DNA from: Cinnamomum chago
Lineage: Eukaryota > Streptophyta > Magnoliopsida > Laurales > Lauraceae
NCBI GenBank assembly: GCA_038049695.1
Contig: CP142453.1
Span: 116,414,001 to 116,478,000, forward strand
Direction: 5' to 3'
DNA: 64,000 bases
Part shown: positions 44,128 through 54,937 of the stretch, piece by piece
Position numbering within the stretch: the first letter of the stretch is position 1
How the letters are laid out: each line of letters starts with the position of its first letter
Notes under the pieces: model-generated
The model's database searches: none
What the model saw: the letters and a program-made list of their open reading frames with translations, nothing else
What the model was told of the DNA's origin: nothing
Made by a program: the position numbers and the translations under genes

Positions 44128-44739
44128 ATGGACAGGTGCACCTATGCCCTTAGAGCCCTTGTGGCTCTCCTAGCCCTCACCACCCCTGTGAAAACATGCT
44201 TAGGTGCGAGAGTTCATCCCCATGGAAAAACCAACACCGAGTTCATAAGAACTCGCTGTGAGGCAACCACATATCCGAGATTGTGCTTCCTATCCCTTTC
44301 TTCCCATGCGAGCGCCATCCAAACGAGCCCCATGCAATTGGCGCACACTGCCCTTTCGGTGACCCTCACTGGAGCCCAGTCAGCGGCTGCAATGATAGCG
44401 AGGCTTTCAACAGCTCATCGAGTGAGGCCTAGAGAAGTGGGAGCTATGAGGGACTGCATAGAGAACATGGGCAACTCCATCGACGAGTTGAGGGAATCTC
44501 TGGCTCAGATGGGTCATCTTAAAGGCCCTGATTTCGACCTTCAGATCAATAACATACAGACATGGGTGAGTGCAGCTCTCACCGATGAGGATACTTGCGT
44601 GGATGGCTTTGCAGGGAAGGCCATGAATGGAAATGTTAAGAGCATGGTTAGGGGTCGAATTGTGAATGTGGCACAGCTCACGAGCAATGCATTAGCTCTC
44701 ATCAACGGCCTTGCGTCTCTACATTCCAAATCACCCTAA
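44128..44739 (+). CDS. Pectin methylesterase / invertase inhibitor (PMEI domain)
   Basis: A 203-residue intronless protein with an ATG start. A hydrophobic signal peptide (about residues 1-26, ALTTPVKTCLG) sends it to the apoplast. The PMEI domain is a four-helix bundle held by two disulfides, and the four conserved Cys are present: C44 and C53 (FIRTRC...RLC), C110 (MRDC) and C157 (DEDTC). The signature helix TWVSAALTDEDTCVDGF and the C-terminal NVAQLTSNALALI are intact. Family members bind and block pectin methylesterases in the wall or acid invertases; the sequence alone does not decide which. It most resembles the short 21-kDa-like PMEIs. A paralogue faces it at 50.9-51.5 kb. Confidence 0.93.
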   Translation: MDRCTYALRALVALLALTTPVKTCLGARVHPHGKTNTEFIRTRCEATTYPRLCFLSLSSHASAIQTSPMQLAHTALSVTLTGAQSAAAMIARLSTAHRVRPREVGAMRDCIENMGNSIDELRESLAQMGHLKGPDFDLQINNIQTWVSAALTDEDTCVDGFAGKAMNGNVKSMVRGRIVNVAQLTSNALALINGLASLHSKSP

Positions 44740-44875
44740 AGGAAGGAAGTAGGTTAATGTGGTTTCTGATTTCTCCCTTCTAGTACTTAATTGGTACAGG
44801 GGTATACTCTATAGCTAGTGCTGAATGTGTATGACAAGGATTTCTACGTGAAGTTAGATTGTATATTGTATATTC

Positions 44876-44877
<2 letters not shown>

Positions 44878-44920
<43 letters not shown>
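44878..44920. repeat. (CT)n microsatellite downstream of PMEI
   Basis: About 20 CT units, 140 bases after the stop codon, so probably within or just after the 3' UTR. Confidence 0.9.
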
Positions 44921-44922
<2 letters not shown>

Positions 44923-45510
44923 CCTCCCTCCATGGAGCTTAGAGCTTAAATTTAAATTCGCCGATCAAGGAAATGGTCATGCTCAAATCCACCTGTTTAA
45001 AGCCTACTAGTACATTCAGACCCAGATTTGAACTCAAGGTTATGGTACAAATACATAGAAAAGTAAGGGCCCGTTTATTTCGGGTAATTGAATTCATAGA
45101 GATTTGAGACTTCTTTTATTGACTGGAAGGTTAAAATTGATGAAGAGGTGAGTATCCAAAAATCAATATCAAATAACCTTTCCCTAAGGAGAATGAATCT
45201 ATGGAAGATGGGAAATGAAGATACAACTATCACGGTAGTAATTCAAATCCTATAAAAGTCAAGGTCCCATCTACATTGTCACCTTATATCCTTCACTCAT
45301 CACCTCGTATCCCTCTCATCACTTTAATAATCCTTAGGTGGAGCTCATTTGACCATGAGTTCTTATGTATGCAATTATTATGTCATTTGACCATATAGGA
45401 CTCTCGAAGCAAGGAAAAATACAAAAATTGATAATAATAACTAGAAAAAAAAAATATTTACATCTCTTAAGATATACGGGAACCCTCTTTTTCATTCTAT
45501 AAAATTGTAG

Positions 45511-45700
45511 GAGTCATTTGTTTGTAGTCATTTACATATGTAAATGGTTCACACATGCATAATCATTATAGCATTTATTTGCACTTATTTACACATATGG
45601 TGCATAAATAAGGTGTGAAATGGTATGTAATAAGGCCACTTTCACACCTAAATAGATGTGAAACCCTTTCACCTTTGCCACTTGAAAAACTATGCTAGAA
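45511..45700. repeat. MITE-like fragment related to 59445-60006
   Basis: The end GAGTCATTTGTTTG and following TTTACATATGTAAATG match the termini of the element at 59.4-60.0 kb. The inner TCACACCTAAATA and TGTGAAA motifs are also shared. The second end is unclear. Elsewhere in 44.9-46.8 kb I see only AT-rich spacer, with another GGGCCCGTTT edge at 45067. Confidence 0.4.
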
Positions 45701-46848
45701 CATGCTTCACACAGTGGTTGCATTTGGTCATGTAATTGGTCACAAAATCAAATCCTTATTTTTTTTCATTCTTACGTGCTCCATCTTTTTAATTCAAACC
45801 ATTCAATTTGTTTATTGAACTAATAAACCCTAAAATTTTGAGTAGTTCGTTAAAAAAAAGTCCAAGAGATTTCAACATATATATATAGATCTAGCCTTTT
45901 GCAATTATGTAGGCCCCCAATTTATAATCCGAACCGTTTGATATTTTCATGTTAACATTAGGCATTAATATATTTGTAGTCTTATATCTTAATTCTTTAT
46001 TGATTTTGAGAGATTTGTGAAAAGATCCAAAAAGATCCGAACACATCTAAGATAATTGAATGTACTTATTTATTTGTAAAAATAATAATTTTGACAAACA
46101 TAATAGTATACATGTATAGCGTTTGCATATTACAATTTTACATATTTAATATCAATTTTGCTATCCCATGCATAAAACTTTGTTTTTACAAAGACTAAGG
46201 AGAGCATGCCGTATGTATAACATAAAGAAAGAAAATTCTCATCTCACGTAGCCATCCATGACAGTTTTTTTTTTTCGGTTGTTGTTGTATAAGAAAGGTG
46301 TTAGCGCTTCTAAGTTGCAGCTGTACGTTGTGTAAATTGGGTCCCTTTCTGGGCCTCAACTCGTGAAAGACAGCTGCTTCAGCACGCATCTATGTGTAAT
46401 ATCTTTAAGCCCTTAATGGACCACTTTTAATACCAGCAACCTACATGCCACCTGCCACCTGACTTCAGATTTTTTTTTTTTTTTTTTTGTGGTTCAGTGA
46501 TAAGGCTTTCCAACCATTTCCTGCATCCACTTCCTTTCAATTAATGTGCATTGACGGGTAGGACAAAAGGCCCGTTGGAATATATAAGACCCATCAAGAA
46601 TCATACATGTATCAAGTGTGAAGAAATTATAGACATTTATGTATGCCGTGGGCCTGTTCAATTTTACAGGTCTGTCAATTCAAGGAATGTCAACAGTACT
46701 ATTAGGGGTGGGTTTCATAGTTTTTTTTTTTTTTTTTTCAGATTTCAACCCAATATGGATTTATAGATTTTGACCCATTTGGGTTCATCATCATCTCATT
46801 TTAGGATTTGTTCCACTTTGCTTTGTCCATTTTAGATATTTTCCTAAT

Positions 46849-47835
46849 GAGTGCTGCTATTAGCACACAAAATTTTACTTTTCAAACATACGAAATTTAT
46901 CTTTTTTTAAATTACATTCTTATCCCTTCATGAAATGACCAAAATATTCATTGTCCCACAAAAACTCAAAACTCATTCTCTTTTCACACACAAGCTCATC
47001 TTCATCTTCTCTTACCCATCTCACTCTCCACTTCTCAATCTCTACTTCCTCCATCTCTTTTGTGCAACTCATCTTCACTCAGATTCCTCCATTTTCTTCT
47101 CCTAGGCAACTCATCTCACTCTCCACTTCCTCCATCCTCCTAGCCTAGGCAACTCATCTCCACTCACATTCTTCTATTTTCTAGTGCAATGAAGGAAGAA
47201 AACAATAAGCAAATGGTGCCTTTAAATCAAAGCAGTAGTGGAAAAGTTCGTTTCTTACTCGCCTGGAACGAGTTGCAAGTTCCCGAAATGTACGGTCTTT
47301 CAGGACTAAACAAATGTCATATGTTCGGATGTATAGTTTCAAACATAATGTATCTATTCGAACCTATAGTTCTGAACATATGCCATCTTTTCGGACTTTT
47401 AAGACCGAACAGTGATGTTTGACCTGAGTGTCTGAACACTATTCTTTTGTTCGGACACTTAGGTCCAAACACCTGCAATATGTTTGGTCACTCAGAGACC
47501 GAACAGAGTCGCGATTTCTGGGTTAAAAACCCTTGCAATGATGGATAAAATGCAATCCAAATGTATGAAAAAACACTAACATTGTTTGTAAAAACTTACA
47601 TTGAATGAGAATCTATTCCCATAACAAGTTTTCATGGAAAAAAAAAAAAGGTAATCTAAGATGGAAAAAATGGTAAAGAAGAGATAGGGATGAGGATTTG
47701 TGTGGGAAGAAAGAGGGAAAAGGAGGGATGGATAGTTTGAAAAATTTTGGTGTGTTTGGAAAGAACTAATATAATTTTTAAATTATAGTGATGTATATGA
47801 AAAAAATAAAAAACCGTGTGCCACTAGAATTTTCC
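46849..47835. mobile_element. Non-autonomous Mutator-like element (987 bp)
   Basis: Ends GAGTGCTGCTATTAGCACAC and, inverted, GGAAAATTCTAGTGGCACAC. The flanking nonamers TTTCCTAAT (46840-46848) and TTTTCTAAT (47836-47844) agree at 8 of 9, the duplication length of Mutator-like elements. Inside, a CT-rich leader-like stretch with CTAGGCAACTCATCTC repeats (about 46975-47185) precedes an ATG frame of 77 codons (47189-47422). That frame overlaps an array of TTCGGAC / GTCCGAA-type motifs (47281-47505). There is no transposase. Confidence 0.65.
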
Positions 47836-48000
47836 TTTTCTAATATAACTTACCACGTATGTCTTGGGTTGTACAGTTGAGGACGCGTTTAAGAATCAAT
47901 GCAAAGTGTCGAAAGTTCAAAATCTTCTCCACTTTAGTTTATTATAATATTTTGAGATTTCAACTTTCTGGAAAGAAATATGTATCTAGACTCGACTAGT

Positions 48001-48305
48001 ACCCACCCATAAGAATGGCAGTTTGTAATAAGAACTAAAAACAAGGCTAAAAGGATTGAGGTGGTAGAAGAAGAATGGGACCCACCCATTGGAATGGCAG
48101 TTTGTAAGAATTAAAAACAATGCTATAAAGTATTGAGGTGGTAGAAGAAGAATGGGACCCACCCATTGAAATGGCATTTTGTAAGAATTAAAAACAATGC
48201 TATAAAGTATTGATTGAGTGGTAGAAGAAGAATGGGACCCACCCATTAGAATGATAGTTCTGTAAGAATTAAAGCAGATGATTTGATAAAGTATTAAGGT
48301 GGTAG
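48001..48305. repeat. Tandem array, about 79-bp unit, 4 copies
   Basis: Units begin with ACCCACCCAT at 48001, 48080, 48157 and 48237 (spacing 79, 77, 80). Each continues GAATGGCAGTTTGTAA and ends GGTGGTAGAAGAAGAATGGG; the last unit is the most diverged. Confidence 0.85.
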
Positions 48306-50236
48306 GACCTTGAGGCCAAAAAAATCAAAAAGCTTTCTGGAATTACGCCGTCCACTTCGCTATTTTTCAGTTCACCATTATTAGGCGAGTGGACACTTCC
48401 ACATGCCTCACTTATTCCTACCAACCACTCAGCTGTCTCCATTATATGTTTCAAATTTAACCAATGTGTTTTCACATTCAAAAGTGCTTCCTCGGTCCTT
48501 CAAGTTATATATATTAAAAAAAAAATGTGCTTCCTCCAATTACAGATGAAGAGAAAAAAAAAAAAAAAAAAACCCAAGAGAAGAAAAAATGTTACGTCGT
48601 GATTTCAATAGCAGCACCCTTAAAAAAAAAAAATTGTATTACATCACTTATATAGAATCTCAAAACCCTATCCGATATAGCAAACTCATTTTGACCTTGA
48701 AAATGATCTAATTTGGTCTCTGGCAACTCTGACCTTCTTCGGCAGTTATGCAACGCGTCGAGCTCATTGATAGTTTTGACATGTATGAATATGGGCTCAA
48801 CGATAATGCCGGAATAAAAAATTATGACCATTCAAGAACGACGCAATGAATTTAACCTTTCAAATTGACTTCTTGCAATTCTCTTATTGGAGAAGTTCTT
48901 CTGTGACTAGTGTTACATCACCTCCTTTGCTTATTAGTCGGTTAATTGCAGTGTTAAGTTAAGTTAATGTTATATAGTTGATGTACGGTCCAAATAGGTC
49001 CATCAGAGAGTATTGACGGATCCAGAATTCAGTTGAAACCCTCCCTCAGTAACTAGTATTAATTAGCAACAGTGCATGCACCATGGAATATTGATTCAAA
49101 TGGAAGAATTCCAAAAAAAAAGAGTCAAAATCAAAGCATCTGACAACTTTGGTTCATCCAGCCCATAATTAATTATTCAAGGCGCTAATTGCGCTGCGCT
49201 GCTATTTGTCCTCGTCGAACCTTTCCCTTTCCAAGCAATCTCAATTACTAGGTACAGTGTTTGTGATGATGAAATGACTCAATTAATTGCTGTGTCTCAA
49301 ACCAAATCCAATCAAATAACCAAATTAAAGGGAAGCCGAAAAAGCCCAGTGCATGAGGCCCTCCAAAATCCAAATGCAATCAAGTGACCAAAGTAGCCAA
49401 ATACACATAATTAACTTATATGAGGGCTTCTATTGGCACGGACTTTTGTCTCTCCACACCACACTAATTTATTTTTTTCTTCTTCTTAAAGTACCCCTTC
49501 CTCCCTCCATCACCCCACCCTCCCAGTCTCCGGCCACTCCCACCCTCCCAATCTCCGGCGGGGAGTGGCCGGCCTCCCTCACAGTCTCCTCCCGCCGGCC
49601 TCCCATCCCCCTCCCAGTCTCCACTGTCTCCCACACCACCAATAGAAGCCCTCTCAACTAGATATCATTACCCCCAATAGAAGCCCTCTCAACTAGATAT
49701 CATAATGAAATGACCCTCCATTCCCAAATCAAAATTCCCCATCGGTATTCGACAGCCTATCCTTGGGCTAAAATTACATATTTTCCCTTCTATCATGTGG
49801 GCTTCAGCACTCATCAAATCAGCGAGCGAGGACCCACTCTTTTCTCGGAATTGATACACCATTCAAATGTTACGTAGTATTATTATTAAGTCCCATTTTT
49901 AACCCAAAGTTAAACATTTCTAATCCCAACCAACAAAATTTTAGACCCATTAATACAAGGGTTGCATAGGGTTGAACCCAAATTTTAGGCAAATTCCCAC
50001 CGCTAGTTTAAATAAAGAGTACAAATAACCCAGAATTGTCTTGAGAATAACAAGTGAAAACTCACTCTCTGATATATTACCTAAAGATTGAAGATCTGAT
50101 AGACAAGATGTCACACATTTACTTGTGATCAGGTGTAAAAACAGCAGTACAGCAACACCATAATCTAAAATTACAAGCTCAAACCTTCACATGTTACATT
50201 CCCACAACAAAATCAACAGTCAAGCCCATCCAATGG
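48306..50236. other. Spacer; GC/CT-rich patch and a 35-bp duplication
   Basis: Positions 49490-49640 are C-rich, with CCGGCCACTCCC and its inverse GGGAGTGGCCGG. AATAGAAGCCCTCTCAACTA is repeated at 49641 and 49676. No gene is recognised in this 1.9 kb. Confidence 0.5.
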
Positions 50237-50244
50237 CCCATACC

Positions 50245-50823
50245 CAGGGCCGGCCCTGGGCAAGGGCTGTAAGTGCCCTTGCCCCGGGCCCATTTTTTGA
50301 AGGGGCCCAAAATTCCTTTTACTTTTTTTTTTTTTTTTTTCAATCATTTGGTGAGAGCAGGGCTCATCCAATGGATTCCATCGTCCTGGGCATCAATAGA
50401 CTCATCATCAAATCATCTGAGAGTGCTTATTGCATCACTTATTTGAGCATCCATCAGAGGGGCCCACCAATGATATTTTATATTTGATGGCTGAAATTCT
50501 GGGAGAATCTGGTCTAGTGTTGGGATGATTTAGGGCTTTTTTTTTTTTACAAATAGATCATCAAGCCTTCAGCCCTACACCCGTTCTTCTCATTTGTTAG
50601 TGGGGCCCACCAATGATTTTTAATTCCCCATATATGATGCTTAAATTCTGGTCTGAGTTTTCTTTCTTCTCTTTTTTTTCAAATAGTTATACTTGGGCAT
50701 CATCAACCCATTGCCAATTTTTCACATCAGTGGGACCCACCAATGATATTATCATATATGATGGCTGAAGAGGCCTAACTTTTACTCTTGCCCTGGGCCC
50801 TGAAAAATTCAGGACCGGCCCTG
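50245..50823. mobile_element. Non-autonomous hAT element (579 bp) with perfect 8-bp duplication
   Basis: Termini CAGGGCCGGCCCTG and, on the other side, CAGGACCGGCCCTG (inverted match). CCCATACC flanks both ends exactly (50237-50244 and 50824-50831), the hAT duplication length. The interior repeats a GGGSCCCACCAATGAT block three times. It ends 43 bases from the stop codon of the PMEI gene at 50867, inside its likely 3' UTR. Confidence 0.85.
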
Positions 50824-50866
50824 CCCATACCCACCTATCAAAAAGAAGAAAAAAGAGCCTACTGGC

Positions 50867-51454
50867 TTATGGGTTAGTGCCAGACTTGTCAGCATAGCGA
50901 TTAACAAGAGCAAGAGCATTGCTGGTAACCTGAGCCACATTCACAATCCTCCCCCTCACCACCTCCTTAACCTTCCCCTTCGTCACAAACCCATCCACGC
51001 ACGTGTTCTCATCCGTCAACGCCGCACTCACCCAAGTCTGCACGTTGCTCATGTGCCACATGAAGCTCCCCGACTTACCCGTCCGACCCAGCTCCTGAAT
51101 CGACCGAGTCAACTCATCCACGCTATCCCCAATATTGTCCACGCAGTCCTTGATGGCCGCCCGGTCACGTGAACTCATTCCCTTGCCGTGTGACAGCTTC
51201 GACACGAACGTAGACACAGACCGTGCACGTGCGAGGCTTACGTTCAGCGCGGTCTGCGCCAGCTGCTTTGGGCTCTGCTGTATGGAGCTGGCGTAGACGG
51301 AGAGCGACTGCACGCACACCGCAGGATAGCTTGTGGAGCTGCAGGAAGATTTGATGAAATCGCTTGAGCCGGTTCGTGATGTTGCAGAAACGCTCACGGC
51401 CACACACAAAACAGCGACGATGATGACTAGAGAGATGCTGGAAGCTCGTTCCAT
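50867..51454 (-). CDS. Pectin methylesterase / invertase inhibitor (PMEI domain), second copy
   Basis: A 195-residue intronless protein, ATG at 51454. Signal peptide about residues 1-24 (ending SVSA). Conserved Cys C38, C47, C104 and C152 give the two PMEI disulfides. TWVSAALTDENTCVDGF and VNVAQVTSNALALVN are almost the same as in the gene at 44128, so the two are paralogues. Both are secreted wall proteins expected to inhibit pectin methylesterase or invertase. They lie tail to tail 6.1 kb apart. This copy is much more GC-rich than its surroundings. The hAT element just beyond its stop may supply or disturb the polyadenylation signal. It appears intact. Confidence 0.94.
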   Translation of the reverse strand: MERASSISLVIIVAVLCVAVSVSATSRTGSSDFIKSSCSSTSYPAVCVQSLSVYASSIQQSPKQLAQTALNVSLARARSVSTFVSKLSHGKGMSSRDRAAIKDCVDNIGDSVDELTRSIQELGRTGKSGSFMWHMSNVQTWVSAALTDENTCVDGFVTKGKVKEVVRGRIVNVAQVTSNALALVNRYADKSGTNP

Positions 51455-51469
51455 TCTCTTGTCTTGTGA

Positions 51470-51594
51470 GAAAGAGAAAGAGAAAGAGAAAGCAAGAGAA
51501 AGAGAAAGCGAGAGAAAGAGAGAGCTGTTGGTCGGATTTGGGGGCTGATTGGATGAGACTGAGAAAAGATGAGGAAGTTGGGGTTTGTTTATAA
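51470..51594 (-). promoter_or_regulatory. Leader and TATA box of the PMEI gene at 51454
   Basis: Minus-strand TATAAAC (plus 51587-51593) lies about 135 bases before the ATG. Between them is a long TTTCTC repeat (plus GAGAAA, 51470-51523), a pyrimidine-rich leader. Confidence 0.65.
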
Positions 51595-51599
51595 GAGGG

Positions 51600-53671
51600 T
51601 ACTGCTTTTTACTGTAGCTTCAGGGGCTGAGGTGGGGAGGATATGGATAAGTTTTCTTGGTCTTCACATGACATGTCGACCGTTGATTACGTTATGGGGA
51701 AAGTGATCAAGCGGTAGATGCGGGCATTAATGTCTGGAGGTGGGGAATGAGAGAGAAACTTTGTGTTCACATTGCGGGTGGACGGAAAGGTGGCAAGTTC
51801 ACACACGCGAAAGAAAGAGGAGGAGAGAAGGTACCTATGAATTGAATAAAAAAACAGAGGGGTTGATTTTAATGTCGTCGGCCTATGTCTCCCGTACCAC
51901 ATGCCCTTTTCTTACATTTTTTAACAAGGACCTATGTCTTTTGGGTTTGGCATACAACCACCTCGATCGATTCTAGATATTATATTATCCAACTACTTTA
52001 ATGAATAATCTCACCTATTTTTCCTTGTTGTCAACCAAGTTTAAACTCAAAATCAAAATACTGAACTACTAGCTACTCTTGAGTTAATTAAAGTTGTCAA
52101 TGATATTATTTTCATAGTTTAAACTATTACAGTTTTTCAAGGAAATTTGTTGAGGTGGCTGGATGACACTGTAGAAAAGTTTTGGGGGTTGGCATAAAAC
52201 AAAAAGGTAGTTGTTTGTGTGTATGAGAAAAAAAAAAAAAAGTTAAGGGGTCATATGTAAGCTCTCTCAATTTGACGAGTCAAGTTTTCTGCGCTAGCTG
52301 TGGTTACGGACATCAGGTGACCAACAATACATATCTTACATCTTATTATCTTGACCATTGATTTTGGGTGATCCATCTCATCCAAGCAGTGTCATTTATT
52401 GATGTACGTCCCATTTCAACCAGAGCCCCGGCCCGTTGATATTTCTAGCTAAACTATGGAGGTCTGCCAAGTGCCAACCCTAGTAAATAGTAAAATGTAA
52501 ATCGGTTGAAGAAATATGGGATTTTTGAATGCCTGAAATAGAATGCAGGCCTCTAGCAATAGCCACAGATCTAATGAACAGCTTCAAACTCTAGAAGGAT
52601 TTTATAAGTTGTTCGGACTCCAAAAGGCATGAATGAATTATTGTGACATGAATCAGAGATACGGTGGTTATAAAACTAAAAACCACAATAATATGCGCTA
52701 TCAATGTCGTTTGGTAAGTGGTTTTCCACAAGCAGCCTGGAAAGCACGTGATCCTGTCTAATTCAAAGTTTGAAATGGGGCTGTTTGTCGCAAAATAGGA
52801 TCCAAAGTAATGCATGTCATAAAATCAGGTGTCTTTTGTCTACAGCTAAGGCTAAGATGGCGGTGACGAATGCATCAAACTGTTCAATCCTCTGCATCTC
52901 TCCTTCTATTTCGGAATACGATCTTCATGACAACTTGGATTGCAGGTTATCAAATCTCACTAGAGTAACACAATTCAAAACAATCCAATCAGCGGCCCAT
53001 ATTGCATCAAATAGTTGGATGCCCAGGATCATTTCTAAGTCACCACGGTAATACAATTTCTACAGTTCATGCAGCATGCTTACCATGTCAATCCAAGCGA
53101 GCCTGGAGTCCTTTTGGATCAAAACCATACCCCAAAAATCATCCAAAACAAATGTTTCCAACACTTAATCATTGGACTTCATGGGGATAATGCTAATGAC
53201 CATCAGTCTGATTGACCTCCTTGCCGCAACTTCACTGTTCAAAAGAACTATTAATGTGATTTCCAGGCCCATCAAAGAGGCAGTGCATTGAACGATTTAA
53301 GGGTCCCAGAGACTCATATACAATGCATATCTCAGTGTAAAAAGATGCTTTGGCTCCTCTGTAAATGAAGGAATCCTGGAAATAAGAAAACCAAACAACC
53401 AAGCATCTCAAAGCCCACTATCTGAACCTTTGATAATTCAGCTTTCGAACTACAAATGGGTAACCTACTTCACCCCCTTCCTCTTTAATAGAGGCAAATA
53501 AGAATCCCCGAAATACCAAATGTCATATAATGGAAATAACTCCTCTACTCCGCAAAACATGAGAACGGCCAAGAAACAATAATCATCCAAAGTAATATAT
53601 ATATTACACAAAACAACGTGCGAAGACAGAAAATGATCACAACATATTGAATCTCATCACAATAACAATCA
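51600..53671. other. Intergenic region, no gene seen
   Basis: Promoter side of the second PMEI gene and downstream flank of the GIL1-like gene. AT-rich, with no coding frame of note. Confidence 0.5.
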
Positions 53672-54937
53672 TCATTCAGCACACTTGGCCCCCGAGAGGT
53701 AAACCTGGCACTGAATTACACTGCCACCAATCTTGAAACCTGGCATAACCATAAACCCAACCATAGCTCGTTGGTCTCCCTCGCCTACAATCACATTTTT
53801 CACAATGCTTTCCATATAAACCTCGGAGAACTCGGTTCCCTCTCTCACTTGAAACAATGTAACATGGGGATCAAAAGAAAACGCAAGACGGTGCAGCAGC
53901 CAAATTGACTTGGCCAGTTTCAGAAATGCCTGGTAGAAAGGTGTCCTTGGATGACCACCACTCACTACATAGTTCCTCTGATCCAAACTCCCAAAGAAAG
54001 AGGATTCCATCTTTGGATGAATGACTGACAAGTATTTGCTCCGGCAGAATTTCCCAAAAATTGAATCTGGGTTTTGGCTCAGAACATCCAATGGATCCAT
54101 CGCTCGTAAAGCAAGAAACTGATGGAAGAACCCGTCATTAGAGATGGTAAGATCTTCATGTTCAACAGAAAAGCTCTCTTTCTCAAACCCACTAAACATT
54201 CTTTGGCAGATGTGTGACTCGAACGCATATTTCTGGTGGGACCTTTTCGCATAAACAACAGCAGGTTGGATTGCATTTGCTGCTGCATCAAGATCCCAGC
54301 CAGCTGCTTTCATCAGATTGATCAATGGTTTTGAGAAATCATGGATGGCCTTGTAAGCGGCTTCTGCAGCAGAGGAGAAGAGATCTGGGGTCAGCTCTGT
54401 GGAGAAGAAACTGTTCTCTTCAAAATCTTCTAATTCTTTGGCTTGCAAGCCCCTCTGCTTGAGCTTCTTTTCAAGTTTCCCCTTCTTCTGGTTTGATTCT
54501 AGGATTTGCTGTTGCAATTCAAGAATCTCAGAATCTTTGGTCTGAATCTGGGATTGAAACTTCTTCACCATAACTTCATACGTTTTCAAAAGATTCTGTT
54601 GCTCTTGGATTTCAGCAACTAATCGTGAATCCTGAGGAGAAGCTGTAGTAAGTTTTGGGTTGCCATCCCTGTAGAAATGCTTCAGTTCAGAGAGGCCCTT
54701 GAGCTCATCAATTACAAGTTTATCAGCTGATTGGATCTTGTCTGGGTCATACGGTGTATGAGCAGATTGGAGTTGAATATACGCTGCTTTTAAAGAGGAG
54801 ATATTTGTAAATATCTTGGTTATCAGGGCTTCCATCGCTTCCTGACCCTGATTCATTGTCTCTTCAACGGGTTGCGGATGGACCTTCTGGTTATTGTTCT
54901 CACGGATTTGGGTTTCTTTCAATCCTGTGGGTAGCAT
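53672..54937 (-). CDS. GIL1-like protein (DUF641 / IRK-interacting family)
   Basis: A 421-residue single coding exon, ATG at 54937. Residues about 34-160 are the DUF641 region, with the family hallmarks MEALITKIFTNISSLKAAY and QLQSAHTPYDPDKIQ. An overlapping coiled coil runs through about 105-170 (heptad-rich LKTYEVMVKKFQSQIQ...). The C-terminal half carries the conserved blocks ending FKIGGSVIQCQVYLSG. GRAVITROPIC IN THE LIGHT 1 acts downstream of phytochrome in light control of gravitropism; a maize relative interacts with a receptor kinase. The length fits the GIL1 group and no lesions are seen. Non-coding leader exons probably lie at 61151-61203 and 61317-61460, which makes a very long leader intron. 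Ortholog-level identity is likely but not proven here. Confidence 0.92.
   Translation of the reverse strand: MLPTGLKETQIRENNNQKVHPQPVEETMNQGQEAMEALITKIFTNISSLKAAYIQLQSAHTPYDPDKIQSADKLVIDELKGLSELKHFYRDGNPKLTTASPQDSRLVAEIQEQQNLLKTYEVMVKKFQSQIQTKDSEILELQQQILESNQKKGKLEKKLKQRGLQAKELEDFEENSFFSTELTPDLFSSAAEAAYKAIHDFSKPLINLMKAAGWDLDAAANAIQPAVVYAKRSHQKYAFESHICQRMFSGFEKESFSVEHEDLTISNDGFFHQFLALRAMDPLDVLSQNPDSIFGKFCRSKYLSVIHPKMESSFFGSLDQRNYVVSGGHPRTPFYQAFLKLAKSIWLLHRLAFSFDPHVTLFQVREGTEFSEVYMESIVKNVIVGEGDQRAMVGFMVMPGFKIGGSVIQCQVYLSGAKCAE

Noticed and set aside
49353-49661. 102-codon frame in the C-rich patch
   Set aside because: It is low-complexity Pro/Ser translation of a CCTCCC tract with an inverted repeat; no gene context.
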